Source: Karalla daura (taxonomy: Eukaryota; Chordata; Actinopteri; Chaetodontiformes; Leiognathidae). From it: a stretch of DNA of 64,000 bases. Where the stretch lies: NCBI GenBank assembly GCA_029224185.1, contig CM055188.1, positions 22,533,497 to 22,597,496 on the forward strand. The letters run 5' to 3'. This document shows positions 1 to 13,144 of this stretch, piece after piece. The notes beneath the pieces were generated by a model, which was not told where the DNA came from, searched no databases, and saw only the letters and a list, made by a program, of their open reading frames with translations. How positions within the stretch are numbered: the stretch's first letter is position 1; every line of letters begins with the position of its first letter. The position numbers were made by a program, and so were the translations under genes.

Positions 1-1309
1 GTTTCCACCTGTGTGCCTACATATTTTTCTCTGGAAGAGCACTGTAATTCTGCCTAACAGGATAAACACAACTGCATTTAGAGGACTGTGAAGCATTGTG
101 GAGCCTGATTTTTGTGATATGCCATTCAGGCTTAATGACATTTATTAGGCAATACAGGAAATGAACCTGTGTGACCGCCGCCTATTCATGAATGAAAGAT
201 CTTGAATGACTGGGACGACTTCACCATGAGTCATACAACTTTGTCCCGTCCCTCTGTGGATGTAGAGTAGTAATTTAGTAATCCCCTCAAACTATTGAGT
301 AAATCTTTATTTTACATCCTCCCAACGTGGATAATTGATGTTTCTGCTTCACTTCAAAGGCCAATATGGGTACAGATATGCAGTTCACATCTTGTAATGG
401 ATGTCAAAGACAAGGTGGGGAATTTGTGTGGTAGCAGTATTTCAGATCCACTCTACGCTTCTTGTGATCTCTCAGGCTGATGTGTGATCTACTAAGTCAG
501 TTTGAATCAGATAGCACTTCCTTTTTTTCAGCAGGGTGAAGTTAAATTGGAGGCTGCTTTCATAAAATAATTGCACCAAATGTTCCTATTGTGAATGATG
601 GGCCTTAGGAAAGCCAGATGAAGGGTTAGATTCATTGCACATCTTTACAGCGCAGTATTAATAATGTGGCTGTTTTGCTGGATGCAGTTTATATTTCACA
701 AAAAGCAAAAAGATAAGCAAAGTGAACATTGAATCATATTGTGTAACTCTGTTAAAGTCAGTTTTTCCTCCTTAAAGAAACTTTAATGTGTTTTTTTTTT
801 TAAACAATGCCTTCAGTCGAGGTCAATTTCAGGTCTCAATCAAACCCCATTGAGAGCCAGAGTTATAAATATTTATATTTGGCCTTGGCATCAGCCTTCG
901 AGCTGACGAGACCTCTTTCACGAAAAAATGTCCAAAAGAGAAGGTAACAGGTGTGAGCGGTCTTTGAATGTACCACCTAAATATTGATGTGGAAAGAAAG
1001 AGATTTTGGCGGAGGGCTCTCATGACATTCCTGTGAAGTGTGCCTCAGATGATTGTCTCTTCATCTTGGATTGGCTTCTTATCTCTCAGAGGAAGAGGAG
1101 GAGGCGAGTACCGCAGGATGGTCACTTCAGATATGAGAACAGTCACTTTGGGTACCCATTGTTACAGAGCCGAAATGACCAAAAATACAAATTGTGCCGG
1201 GGAAAACACGGCAGCTTCACATTTGTATGAACCTGTAATGGACGGCAACAAGTTGCGGTGACATTTGAATTGTTGCTTCATATTTTTTTTCTTTCTGATC
1301 GACTACGTT

Positions 1310-1510
1310 TGATAAGCAAAGCAAGCGTGTGACCAGAGGGTCACTGGTTCATTTTCTGGCCGGGCAGGATAAATCTGACTGGAAACATGAAGGGTACCTC
1401 TTGTCTTTCTCACATTATCAACACTGTTATGTCCTTGGAGCAAGTCCCTTAATCCCCTGTTGCTCCAGTGGAGCTCTGACCACATTGAGGTTTCCAGGTG
1501 CAACTATGGA
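1310..1510. repeat. Degenerate fish interspersed (SINE-like) repeat
   Basis: The stretch reads like the common fish repeats with phrases of the type 'gggtcactggttca', 'ccttggagcaagtccctt' and 'gttgctccagtggagc'. It is diverged and has no tail or target-site duplication that I can define. Family identity is not claimed. Confidence 0.4.
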
Positions 1511-4500
1511 ACCAGACAACATGATCATGGTTTTCCCAAGAATAAAACATTTCAGTCATTTTGGTGGGCATTTTTCCTGTTAATTTATTTTACTTTTTTA
1601 CTTTTGTATTAATTTTACTTTTTGGTTATAATACCACTGGACTTTCATTGATGTATCACATGTATTTTAACAGTATTTTGCTACAATGTGGTTTTACTAC
1701 TAAGTACTAAATCAGAATTGCACAACACTTCCTGCACCGCTGGAAAGATAATTCCAGATATTTTGTTGGTGTCAGTTTCATACTTAAGTACCAGCACTAA
1801 CAACAAAATGTATTTTATGCTATTCTAAAATACACTTTTTGTTGAATAAGCAAGTATCTTCAACGTTCAGTTCATTTTAAAGAGCTTTCTTTCATTGATT
1901 TTCTTAACCAGTATTATACCGAAACCTGGCCTATACAGGGCATGTACCAAGGACAAGTTGCCAACCCATTACAAACCAGCTTGCTCTCTTCAATGCTTAA
2001 ACAGCCACAAGTAAGATTTGCATCAGAATTTGATCAGGGAATAAGTAGACAAGACTGGGATTCTCAGCGGGCCTTTAATGCCAACTTCAAGGCGTAAAGA
2101 TTCTCAGTACCCTGTGCCATCAACACGTTTGGGCCACTAACAACGAGGCATTGAAGTCCAATGGTTGCATGTTGAATGCAGTTTTGCACATAGAGCATCA
2201 GAGACCAGGGGTGATAGGGGATCTTGTTTTTCTGTGGCCGTTTGGCCCCACACCATGCTTGAAGGTCACAGTGGCTTCTGTGGGGAGGCCATGCTCTGTG
2301 CCTCCATATCCTCTGTGTCCAATGTGGGAAAGCTTGAGAGGCCCCTGGCATGCTCTGTGAGAAACCCCACAATGAAGCAGACAGACAGAGCAGAGATTCT
2401 CTGACTCACCACTTTCACTCATTGAAACAAGTGAATTTTCTTGATCCTTCCAGCCTGGTGGAACCAAATCATCATTACAGGCTTAATAACAGACACAGCG
2501 GTCACTCTTGCCTGTATGATTAGCCAGAGCAGTAATCCCATGCTTGTCTTCATCTTTTCATCAACTCACCAGCTCATGAATGAAAGCAACAGGAACACAA
2601 ACCACACCAGCAGGGAGTAGTATCCCTCAGAAAGGGAAGTCCAGAGGATTGTGGCTGTTGTATGTGGCACTGGGGACATATAATCTGTGGTCTGTTTCAG
2701 AGCAAAAGTCCTAGCAGCCCTGAGTTAGGCCTACTTCAGTCTCCCGTGAAGAGAAGCATTCACAGTACTCCTGTAGCCCCAGACCACCCCTCACCCCCAC
2801 CCCAAGACATAGAAACAGTATTAATATGCCATGAATAGAGACAGACAGACAAGCATTATCTAGCGGTGCAGCGACTAGAGAAGTGGGATGCCTTGCAGAA
2901 AGCCAGAGGGAAATATTTCTCTGCATGAATGGTAAAGTCCTCTTGACCACCAGTGTCATGTCAGCGAGGCCTGTAGAGTTTATGTCTGTCGGGTTTCTAG
3001 CTCACTTGCCTTGAGCTTCACTGTGATTTATTAATAAGTATATTTTTATTATTCTAAGAATAATGCCAAACATAAAGGGACTCCTGTGTCACTCAATAAA
3101 ATCTTAAACAGCTAGAAATATACTGTGTAAATGGCATTTCAACTTTTAAGAACTGTAGTGTTAGGATTAAATAGAAACTTTCTCAAAAATCAGTCCTAAT
3201 CTTTGGCTATTCATTGATTCTTGTCTCTGCAATCTAAAATAACATTATTATATCTCATTATTATATCACCCAAGGTCACACTTGCATATAAAATCACAGA
3301 TTTGAGGAAATGCTTGTGTAAATGCTTCACAGTAAATGACCACTTTCCATGGATCTGACATTTGTGGATGTCATGGAGATGTAATTTGACTATTTTACCT
3401 ATAAGTGTTCCTTTCACTGTATGAATGCAATGGCACGGAAACAGCCCAGCCTTTTCACAACTGAGATTGCAAAGCTCTGAGGTCTGTAGTTGGTCACAAG
3501 CAGAGAAGCAACTGTTGTCATTAGCCAGTGAGGTTCAATACTGGCATTATAGTGTTCAGTAACAGTGACCCTTTTAAAGAGATTTAGTTTCTTTTTATGG
3601 AAATTTTGTGTACATTTTCACCCTGTTCACTGCTATTTAGAAGTATCTTGTGTAATTTAAACCCATTTCTGATCAAATCACTATGGGGATGAAAACACCC
3701 TTAGAAGAGGCCGGGTTTCCCTTGTATGACCTTTATCTGCCAGTGTTTACTGTTATAGCAAATGTTAAATAGATTCAGTGAAAATATATCACCAACCAAA
3801 CAATGTCTTCATTCTAAGCTGATCTGATTCAACCAATCTAATAAAACGTTAAATTAACAAAAAAAAAGATTAAATTCCATGATTTGCCTTTTGCCCATAT
3901 ATTAGAACTGTTATTTGTATTATTATTATATTTATGGGCATGGTTTGAAAGTCATTTTGAAAAAGTAATACATGGATACAATCATTATGGCTTTCTACAT
4001 GTACATCAACAACATCTTGAACATGGAAACACATTGTTTTCTCATGATCACACAATTCATATCGAGAACTCAGTGTATTGAAATGTCTGTGTGCGTATAT
4101 GTATATATTTCAGTACTCATAGGAAACACTGTAAGAAAGAGTAAGTAAGCGTGTTTAAGAACTTGCATCTAATGCCAACTTTCAAGACTCGGTGTCAAAC
4201 TTCCAGCTAGAGAAGTTGTTTCTGATCCTGCAAGTATGTTTACAATGACACAAAGGGAAACCATGGGAAACAAAGGAAGTGCTGTCATTTTTTATTTCCA
4301 TCAAAGACCAAGCAAATGTCAAGCCACCTTTTTTATATCATGTTTTCCATTCCCTCCGGTCAAACTATTGATTTTTGTTGCTTGTTGCTTGCCATAGGCT
4401 TAAGAAAATCATGTGCCAAAGGGCAGCTCATCCCACCGGTGAGGGTTTTCTCTCTGTGCTCTCCTTTGTCTGAAAAATATTCACATGGTTGCAGAATTCA

Positions 4501-5899
4501 AGCCCAAAGTAAGGAGCGCATGAGCTGCTTGACTACCTTACTCATTCACCAATAGATAGGCATGTACATGTTTCCTCTGCAGGGAATAGCATGATGAAAG
4601 TGTTGGAAAGATTATTTGCTTTTTCTTTTCATTTGACTTTGTCACAAGGTCTAGTAAGAAAGTAAGATTGAGAGGGAAAAACCAGAAAGTGCTCTTATAT
4701 TTCTCTCCATTAAAGAAACGCATGATCACATCAAGAAAAGGAAATGATGTAGTTACTTTGAAATTTGTGATCTGTGAAAATTGTCCTGCACTGTCAACAA
4801 AGATCGCAAGTCCATAGGAAATGATCAGCATGAAAATATTTATTAAACATTGTAGGAACATTATTAAAGAATGCCCAGGCAATTAACAAGTTATCTCCCA
4901 TGCACATTAGTAAGACATACAGCCAAATCAACGAACACTCAATGTCTCAATGCAGGGTCTTCTGCAACTCCCATCATTTGAATGTGAATTAGGCTGACCC
5001 ATCACCTAGAGTGTCTTTTCAATAGAGAGCAGTGGAAGCACAAAACCTAAAAATGGCACAGAGAAGCACTTGCCCGGTACCTCTTAAATTAATGATGTCC
5101 TTCTCTACCAACACATACATCTGAATCACACACACACTGAAAGGCTACTGTTTCTCTGGAGGCCAAAACACATTAAGAAGCACCTCAAGGGAAGTGCACC
5201 TCCTGGGTTTACAGTCTCTACATGAAAACCTCTCAGGCTCCTGAAGCATTGGTGTAGCTGGTGCAACAGCACCAGCTTCTGTCCTTTACACCAGCACAGC
5301 AACCCATCATCCAACCTCCCTAGATGGTTCCCAGAAGACAGTGAGTTGTGCTTAATTAAGAAAATATTGTTTTAAAAAAAGCTTATTTACCAGGATGTCT
5401 CTTTGTAATCCTAGTGCATTAGCTGCAAGTTAACCATCCTCACATTGAAACAGATGCTGCATGATGTTAAATCTGACAGTGAATTGAGCTTGTCTGTTAC
5501 AGCTGAGTCACTCACACTAATGAGCACTGAAGAGGAGAATGGCAGTGATGTGGAAGTAGATTTGTATTGTGATTTTTGGGTTAGCAGCTGATACCTGAGG
5601 AAATAAGCCCAATGCACTCTGTGCATGTCAACAACCTGTGGGTACATTGCACATGTAGAATTTGCTACATTACTATAAAATTACTATAAAATACAAAAGT
5701 AAAAACACTGAATGACCTGTGTCATTTACTATTTTAAATGAAAACTACCATATGCCAAATGATGTGAATCTGTGCTGGTTTCATAACTTATCTATATTTT
5801 ATTAATATAGATAAAAGAGAAAAGAAATTGTAGAAAATACTATTTTCTACTAATAGTGGAAAAAACAGGCAAGAAGTGGTAAACAGACCGGATTATATA

Positions 5900-6180
5900 C
5901 TCTTCTTGTAGTCTGCATGACCACTCAAAGCACTTTTACAGGCACTAGTTTCATTGACCAATTCATTCCTATTCATACACTGGAAGTAGAGGCTAATCTG
6001 CTTTATATGTGTGTTCAACCATTATTTTTATTAACTTTTTTTAACCATTTGTTAAACTACATACTTGTACTCTGATATGGGGTGCATTATCTTGCCCAAG
6101 GATACTACGGCGGGTATGCTGCCTGGGGCTCAGACCATACCACCGAAACTCTGATCCATGGATGGCTGCACTTCCCTTGT
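5900..6180. repeat. Degenerate fish interspersed repeat
   Basis: Contains the recurrent fish-repeat phrases 'ttcattcctattcatacactgg' in part and 'cttgcccaaggatactacgg', followed by a run resembling 'gaaactctgatccatggatgg'. Ends are undefined and the copy is old. Confidence 0.4.
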
Positions 6181-7132
6181 GCCACAGATTCTGATCTCAT
6201 CAGTTTTGAAGGATGTCTATGTTTTATGTCAGAAATTCCTTCTGTCTTTATTTCACTCAAAACACTACTTGTGTGCAGCAAAAGGTTTCGGATAAATATT
6301 TAGACAATTCTATTTCACCCCAAAGTTTTTGTTGAATTTTTCCATTGTCTGTTTTCCTGAAGACCAGAACTGTTTTTCAGAAGCAGGCATTTACTGGCTA
6401 GATGGATGCATGGATGGGTGATGGAAAGAGGGAGAGGGCTTGTAACAATTGGATTTGTAGGTTAATAGCATCCTCATTGACAACATAACTTGCTCATCAT
6501 GCCCCATTTCAGGCTTCAGTGGGAGCCAACCAGTACTATGTTCAAACCAGCAAATGAATGAGCTCATTTCAAAACACCAGGAGATTGGCAACTGGCACTA
6601 TTAGAGCTCTTAGTGCCCAATTTATTCTCTGCCCACTGATGCAATAATCCCTGATGTAAAGCCCGAGTTTGTGTGCAATAGCGCAGCAGTGTTTGGCTCC
6701 ATGTGGCACTGAAGTATCTCTGTAAACTGAGGCAGACGGGCTGGATTATTCCAGGGTCAAGGCCCCGGGATTAGGTCCAGGGATTATCACAGCTCGATCA
6801 GGGAGACAACAGCCTTGTTGGCCTCTGGGATTATTCAAAAGACTTGACAGCTAACCAGGCCGACCACCCAGCCCCTGTCACTTCATCCTCAAATGTGCTG
6901 ATCCTCTGGCCTTCACCCCCATATCATGAACCTAACTGATGACTCAACATGTCAGACATTTTGGTGACACTAATTCTGTCTCCCAGAGGCCCCGATGAAT
7001 GTCAAATTTAGTTTAGTTTTTGAAACCTATAATGAGAAGAGAATGAGTAAATGAAGAGCAGTGTGATTGGTTGGATTACTATAATTGATTATTCCTTTCT
7101 TTTCTTTTTTCTTATCCCTTGTTTGCCTCTAG

Positions 7133-7179
7133 GACCACACTGTGCGAATGACTGATTGATGCCAACTTCGCTTCTTCCG
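7133..7179 (+). other. ptpra: ptpra 5' UTR exon (non-coding)
   Basis: A 47-base segment lies between a good acceptor (pyrimidine tract ending 'gcctctag') and a strong donor ('gtaagt' from 7180). It ends 161 bases before the exon carrying the start codon. It contains a short ATG followed quickly by a stop and so is read as leader sequence. The call rests on splice signals and position only. Confidence 0.6.
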
Positions 7180-7340
7180 GTAAGTAATGTTTAAAATGGG
7201 TTAAGTAAGGTTAAGTATTGTATAGTAAGATTAATAGAATTTGTGGATTATGTAAAACATAGCCAAGTTCTTGAAATTCCTAAAAATGTGTTCACTAATT
7301 ACAACTTGTTTCTTGTTGTGCACCCTACCTGTAGGGCAGA

Positions 7341-10300
7341 ATGGGTGTGTGTCCCCTGCTCCTGCTGCTCGGTTTAGCCCTCGGGGCCTTAGCCCAGGAT
7401 CATGTTCCCATCACAAGTACGAACAGGGTCCACTTACACCCAAGTCGTCTTTTTCATATTGTTATTGCATTGTTGCGCAAGACTGAATAATGTCCTCTTA
7501 TTTTTCTAGATCCTCCAAATGTCACTTCCAAACCCATAGAGCCCCCCGTTGCCCCTTCACTCAACTTTACAGTCACACACACAACAGCACCTACAGGCCC
7601 ACCAATGACACTGAGCCCAGCACCCACTCCAGAGATGACAGTCAGTACAACAACAACAACCACCACCACCACCACAACCACAAACCCATCTTCTGAGGAT
7701 GATGTACTGCCTGGTCCAAATGCCACCATTCGGGTGTTACCACTGCCCTCACCCCCAGCTCCAACTGATGACCCACAGGCACCACCAAGTACCGTGACCC
7801 CGCCTGCTTTTACCCCTGCATGGGGGGACAACGGGACCAGGGCAGATCCAGATAATACATTCTACACTTACACTGATGAGGTGGAGACGGAGGCCACCAC
7901 AGAACCTGGGATGGATTTCACCTCAGAGAGCACCCCACAGGGTGAGTATGTGCATATCTTGTATATGTCTGCTAATTCAATGGAGTGAGAATATTTGAAT
8001 CTTTGTCCATCCTGACACCTCATAACCAGAACTAAAGAGCAGAGGAGTCACACTAAAATAAAAAAACCTTTCCCTAAAAGCTGAAAGTCACTCTATGCCA
8101 GGCCGTTCATCTCCCTGGGGTTAAGTCCACTGCCACTTGGATTTTAATGTGCATCCATGTGTGCTGTTACATTACTGGGGCTTGTGGCGACTAAAAAAGG
8201 ATAAGGGATTTCTGCAGTCATCTCCTCCGTTTCAAAAAACGGCGAAAAAGAACATTATACAAAGTAAACATCATGTTAAATACATGTTTATTATTTTTAT
8301 TTTTGCTGTTGTTAAAATCTGCTGAAACATTTACTCAGTCAACGAAATCCCCTGTTAATCTTCCCTTGCGTGATGTTCCTAAAGTCCATACTGTGTATTA
8401 TTAATCATGTTCACTCTTAAAATAATCCTGATTCTGAATTTCGACATTTTCACAAGTCAAACTAACTGCCAGGTCATTACACTGATGCAGACCTGAACAG
8501 CTGCACTCACAGATATGGCAGGTACTAAATGCACCACAACGCCATGAAACAACAAGACATGCCGAGTTGTGATGGGGGTGACTCATTTAATCCTGAATGG
8601 AAAAAAACAAACACCCACTCCGCACAGTGTGGGAGTTGCTATCACTCTGTCTGTAGATAAAACCTCTAGCTGAATAGAAGATGTTGCCTTTTTCAACCTT
8701 CCAGTCGTTCAGGAAAGTGAGGAAAAGCACTAAGGCTCTTTTCTGAGCATCTAGATCTTCGCACATTATGCTCTGATGGCATTTGATATTATCTGTGACG
8801 AAATATCATTGCTGCCAAACAGAAAAAAACAATCTTTTTACCCAGGTTCACACTTTTGAGCTTTGTTTAAGTTGGTTGTCCCTAGCAGATTGGGAGATTA
8901 AATAGTTTCACAGAGGTTCTTCCCGCTCTTGCATGCTGTGAGCTAGGCCGTTCTTAGATGTGTTGCTTTTGAGTTTAGTTTGAGGTGGCAGTGAATTTTG
9001 AGCTACTGAATGTTGCATGTGGACATAGCCAAACTTAAAAACTAAAGTCCAAATACAAATAATTTGTGGTTATGCGTTGTTGTTGCTTTTGCCATTATTT
9101 GTCACTGCATCAGGCTGATAAAGCAGAAGCAGCAGCCAGAAAAAAAGAGCAAGTGAGCCTTCTGGTCAAGAGCCGACCTTTAATATTTTAGACTGTTGAA
9201 CACTTCTCTGCTTTTAGACTTCATTGTAGCAGTGCTAGAAATATACTTTTGTGACATACCTGCATTTGACCAGTCATCCTCAAGCATGAAAGGATCACCT
9301 ATTTGAACAACCCAGATATTGCCAAAAGCTGTAATTTTAAAGATAAGATATTATTTTGAAATACTGCTTCTGGTGCTTTTGTGTTTGATGTAATGATTTA
9401 TAAAGATATACATCTATTCCTGTGGCAGATTTGTTTCTGTATACTGACCATCCTTGCAATATTCTTGTAAGTGAAATACGAGTCCCCTCTGCCCTTGTCT
9501 TATGCATTAATTATTCATATTACATGATTTTAGAAAAATGCACAAATCCTATCACATTTCATTGATTGGTGTGGAAAGATGATTGTTATTACAGACCATA
9601 ACAATTCACATGGCCTGTGTCATCCTACAGTCAGTTAAACAGGATTTGAGACCCTTTTAGTACAAATGTAGGAGAAACTGTCGACCAAACGTGTAATGCA
9701 CGCCTGGACAACATAAATACAACAGATGTTCCAGCACAGCTCTATGGTATGTCTATTATATAACATATAATCGCATTGGTTACTTGGAAGGTGTTATGTA
9801 ATTAGTCTATTGTCTCCCTCCTGGCGGTGTGTGAGCCTAGTGTGAGGCACTGTGTGCAGTTCTGGACGACATCAGATCTGTCAGGGCTGTTTCAGTTCCA
9901 CATGATACCCACAGCCTGTTGTGCTCCAGCGCTGTTCAATGTATACATTGTCCAAGATAGAACACTGAAAGGTCCTGGGAATTGTGTGTTAAAATGCAAA
10001 ATATCTGGGCAGAGTGCCAAACTACTTTCCCTGGCAATGCGTATGGAGCGTCAAATGCAGAGTCAAATGAAGCATTCTGTAATGCATATTTTGCCTATAC
10101 CGTTAAGAGCCTTCTTGAATTTTTGGAGTAGACCCATGGAACAGCTGATTTTGTCATTGCATTGTCACCACCAGAGTGCAGTTTTCTAGAAAAGTCTCTT
10201 TTGTTTTGTCGCAGTGTGTCTTACTGATTGGTCAACAACACACAAACAGCAGCCAGTTTTTGTACAACAAACTCCTGTTGTTCACACATATCTAATGTCT

Positions 10301-11936
10301 TTTGTACTATGACACTGGAAGGTCACCGGGAAGACTACAGGATAACCCTCCACCTTTAACTCATTCACAGGATAAATTTCCAGATCAGTCAGCTATTGTA
10401 ATGTACTGGAGGCCCAACATATATTAATGAATAGCTCTCTCCATGTAATGGCTAATTTACAACATTAAGTGCATGTGCTTTGTCAGTAGTCAGTTTCATC
10501 ACAGTAGACTGATCTGTTTTCTGGTTTATGGAACATTTAGAAAGTTTTGTATATACACACCCCTGATAATTCATTTAGAAATCGCAGTAAACAGTCTAAG
10601 TGTCTCAGTGTTTTATACAGCAGCATATGTGATTTTGAGTATGACTGGTTTGGAAGCCAAAGGTCAACCTACTCTGTTAAACTGTGATTTATCTGTGTAC
10701 TTTAACAGACAGCCTGTTGCATCCTCTTTGCATCTCCAGTTCAAGCTGTGTTCTGTCACAGGGAAGGATATATTAACTTGCAAAAAATTTCTGGAAAGGA
10801 AAGTTTTAGGCAGATGTTGAAACAAATATGGGTCACTTTCTATTTTTCTGTCCTTGTTATGAAATTATAATTACATGTGAGACTTTTAACCAGCCATCTA
10901 CAGTCCTAATTCCAAGAATGGAAATGGCTTAATAAAGTGTTCCCAAGTTCATGTAGCTTATAAAATTATGTAAATATGTGTTCGAGGATCCTCCTGTTCA
11001 TGCCGAATCATTATCCATCACCTCTGAAATGATCCAAACAGATTTTGGGGGCGTTTAACACCTTTATCCATCTTTCCCTTGTTTTAAGCATGAATGGTTT
11101 AAGGTTAAGAATAAGAAAATATTTATATTTAACAAAATCATCATCCCAATGTCTTGAATCTCCTTTGCAGACATCTATTCTGATATCACTATATTTGTAG
11201 GACAAACATCTTGTTGTTTTTGTTTAGATGATTTACATCCGTGCTTTGAATAGTGTACAACAGCTTATCATGAAAACATCTAAAACATCTATCCTGGCTG
11301 TGTCATGAAAAGTTACCAAATTTCATCCACCCACACCTTAAAGTCTCTTTGCCCAGTTTACCAAGTTTGTTTTCACATGTTCTGTGGTTTTCTGGGTGAT
11401 TATTGTATGTGCCTGCTGATGTATTGGTTGGACTTTGGTGACATTGTCACTAGATGGAATGTGAAAGAATTATTTTCTTGATAAAATATATGCCAGAAAT
11501 GAGCTGATAAAACATCCACTTTTAACACAAGATTCTTCAAGCTTTGTTGTAATCTGAGAATTTAGTAACGCCAATGGAATTTGGCATCGGTTTCAAAGAA
11601 AAACACTGACTCAGCTCAAGTGTTGAGACACCCTTAAGGTTTTATTCTCAATTAAATGCACCGTACAAACTGTTTGTTCTCTCTTTCCTTTGATTTAGAC
11701 AACAACCAGTCTGACGACATGCCAATCATAGTAGTCACGGTGGTCTTGTCCTCTGTGCTGGTCATCATCTTCATCATGATCATTCTCTACATGCTCAGGT
11801 TGGTGAATTATAGTTGATTTCTCACAGCACAGATGAGTTGGAGACCTGTGGTTTCAGGCCTGGTGCTGCTGTTACCATGGGAATGGCTCGTTGGCATTCA
11901 GCTGTGAGACAAAAGTGATGTGTGTTTGTTTGTGTT

Positions 11937-12009
<73 letters not shown>

Positions 12010-13108
12010 GTTCTGTGAGTGTATCTCTATGTTAATATTCACTGATCTATTTTCATTGACAGGTTTAAAAGGTACAAGCAGGCAGGAAGCCATTCAAACT
12101 CCTTCAGACTGACCAATGGTAGATCAGATGATACAGGTAAAACGCCAGGGCTGGCTGTGGTGTGCATGTGTATTTGTGTGTGTCTTTGGGTGTCTGTGTC
12201 TTTTTAAGGGTCCTGTGTATGTGTCAATAGACTACCTATTCACAGACCAATCATTTGTTTGTTTTGGTTCATATCAGCAAATATTTACTGCTCTCTTGCC
12301 CCCGCTCTTGTATTAAGTTGTTTCTGATAAGACTGATTGATCTTGTTTCCATAACCGATAACATTTCACCAGCTTCATGTCGGCTCAAGGCTTTTGTTCA
12401 CTCTGATTACCTAACCAACAACACTGCAGTCAGCCTATATAGTAGCACTGTGGGCTCACATCGCCATCTGGTGGGTCACTTTAGAAAAGACAGACAATGA
12501 AATTGTTGTAAGACTTTTAAACTCTTATTTTCCTACCTCCTTCCCTCCTGTCTTTATCTTCACCTGTCTCACCCCTCCCGTTCCTTCCCTCCTCTCTTGC
12601 CTCCTCCCTTCCTGCCCGCCGGCACAGAACTCCAGAGCGTCCCGCTATTGGCCCGTTCACCCAGCACAAACAGGAAGTACCCGCCACTTCCCGTCGACAA
12701 GCTAGAGGAAGAAATGAACCGTCGCATGGCTGATGACAACAAGCTCTTCAGGGAGGAGTTTAATGTATGCCACAGTCAAATACACACCCTCTGACCCTCA
12801 CTGGCTGAGTCCCAATCAGAGTAGTGTAGTGTAGTGTAGCCTAAATGATAACTGGTGAGGAGTAAAGCAATTATCCACAAAGAATTACAAATTGGTGTGA
12901 TGCTGATGATCAGCCATAACAATCACCAATTTAGTAGCTAAAATGAGCTTACTATATATTACACACTCCATGCACATTGTAGAGCAACATATTGCAGATT
13001 ACTGTCAAGATAAGCTCTAAAGCAATGGTTGATTTATTGTAGTAGCTTTAAGTAATATAATAATCAAAATGCAGATTAGATTGATAAGTAAAGGACAAAT
13101 ACACACAC

Positions 13109-13144
<36 letters not shown>

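Larger units (their letters stand above)
1..7132. other. Upstream flank / probable 5' intron of ptpra, no recognised gene
   Basis: No coding exon with convincing protein similarity or paired splice signals was found here. The next feature downstream is an internal-looking non-coding exon with a polypyrimidine-AG acceptor, so much of this stretch is probably a large 5' UTR intron of ptpra whose first exon lies outside the window; that is inference. The DNA is AT-rich and unremarkable. Stretches at about 1310-1510 and 5900-6180 look like old fish interspersed repeats. Confidence 0.5.

Noticed and set aside
7454..7831. Minus-strand 125-codon frame rich in Val and Gly
   Set aside because: It is the antisense of the Thr/Pro-rich ptpra ectodomain exon.
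9827..10189. 120-codon + strand frame inside a ptpra intron
   Set aside because: No recognised similarity, no splice or promoter context, and position within an intron of a complete gene; expected by chance.
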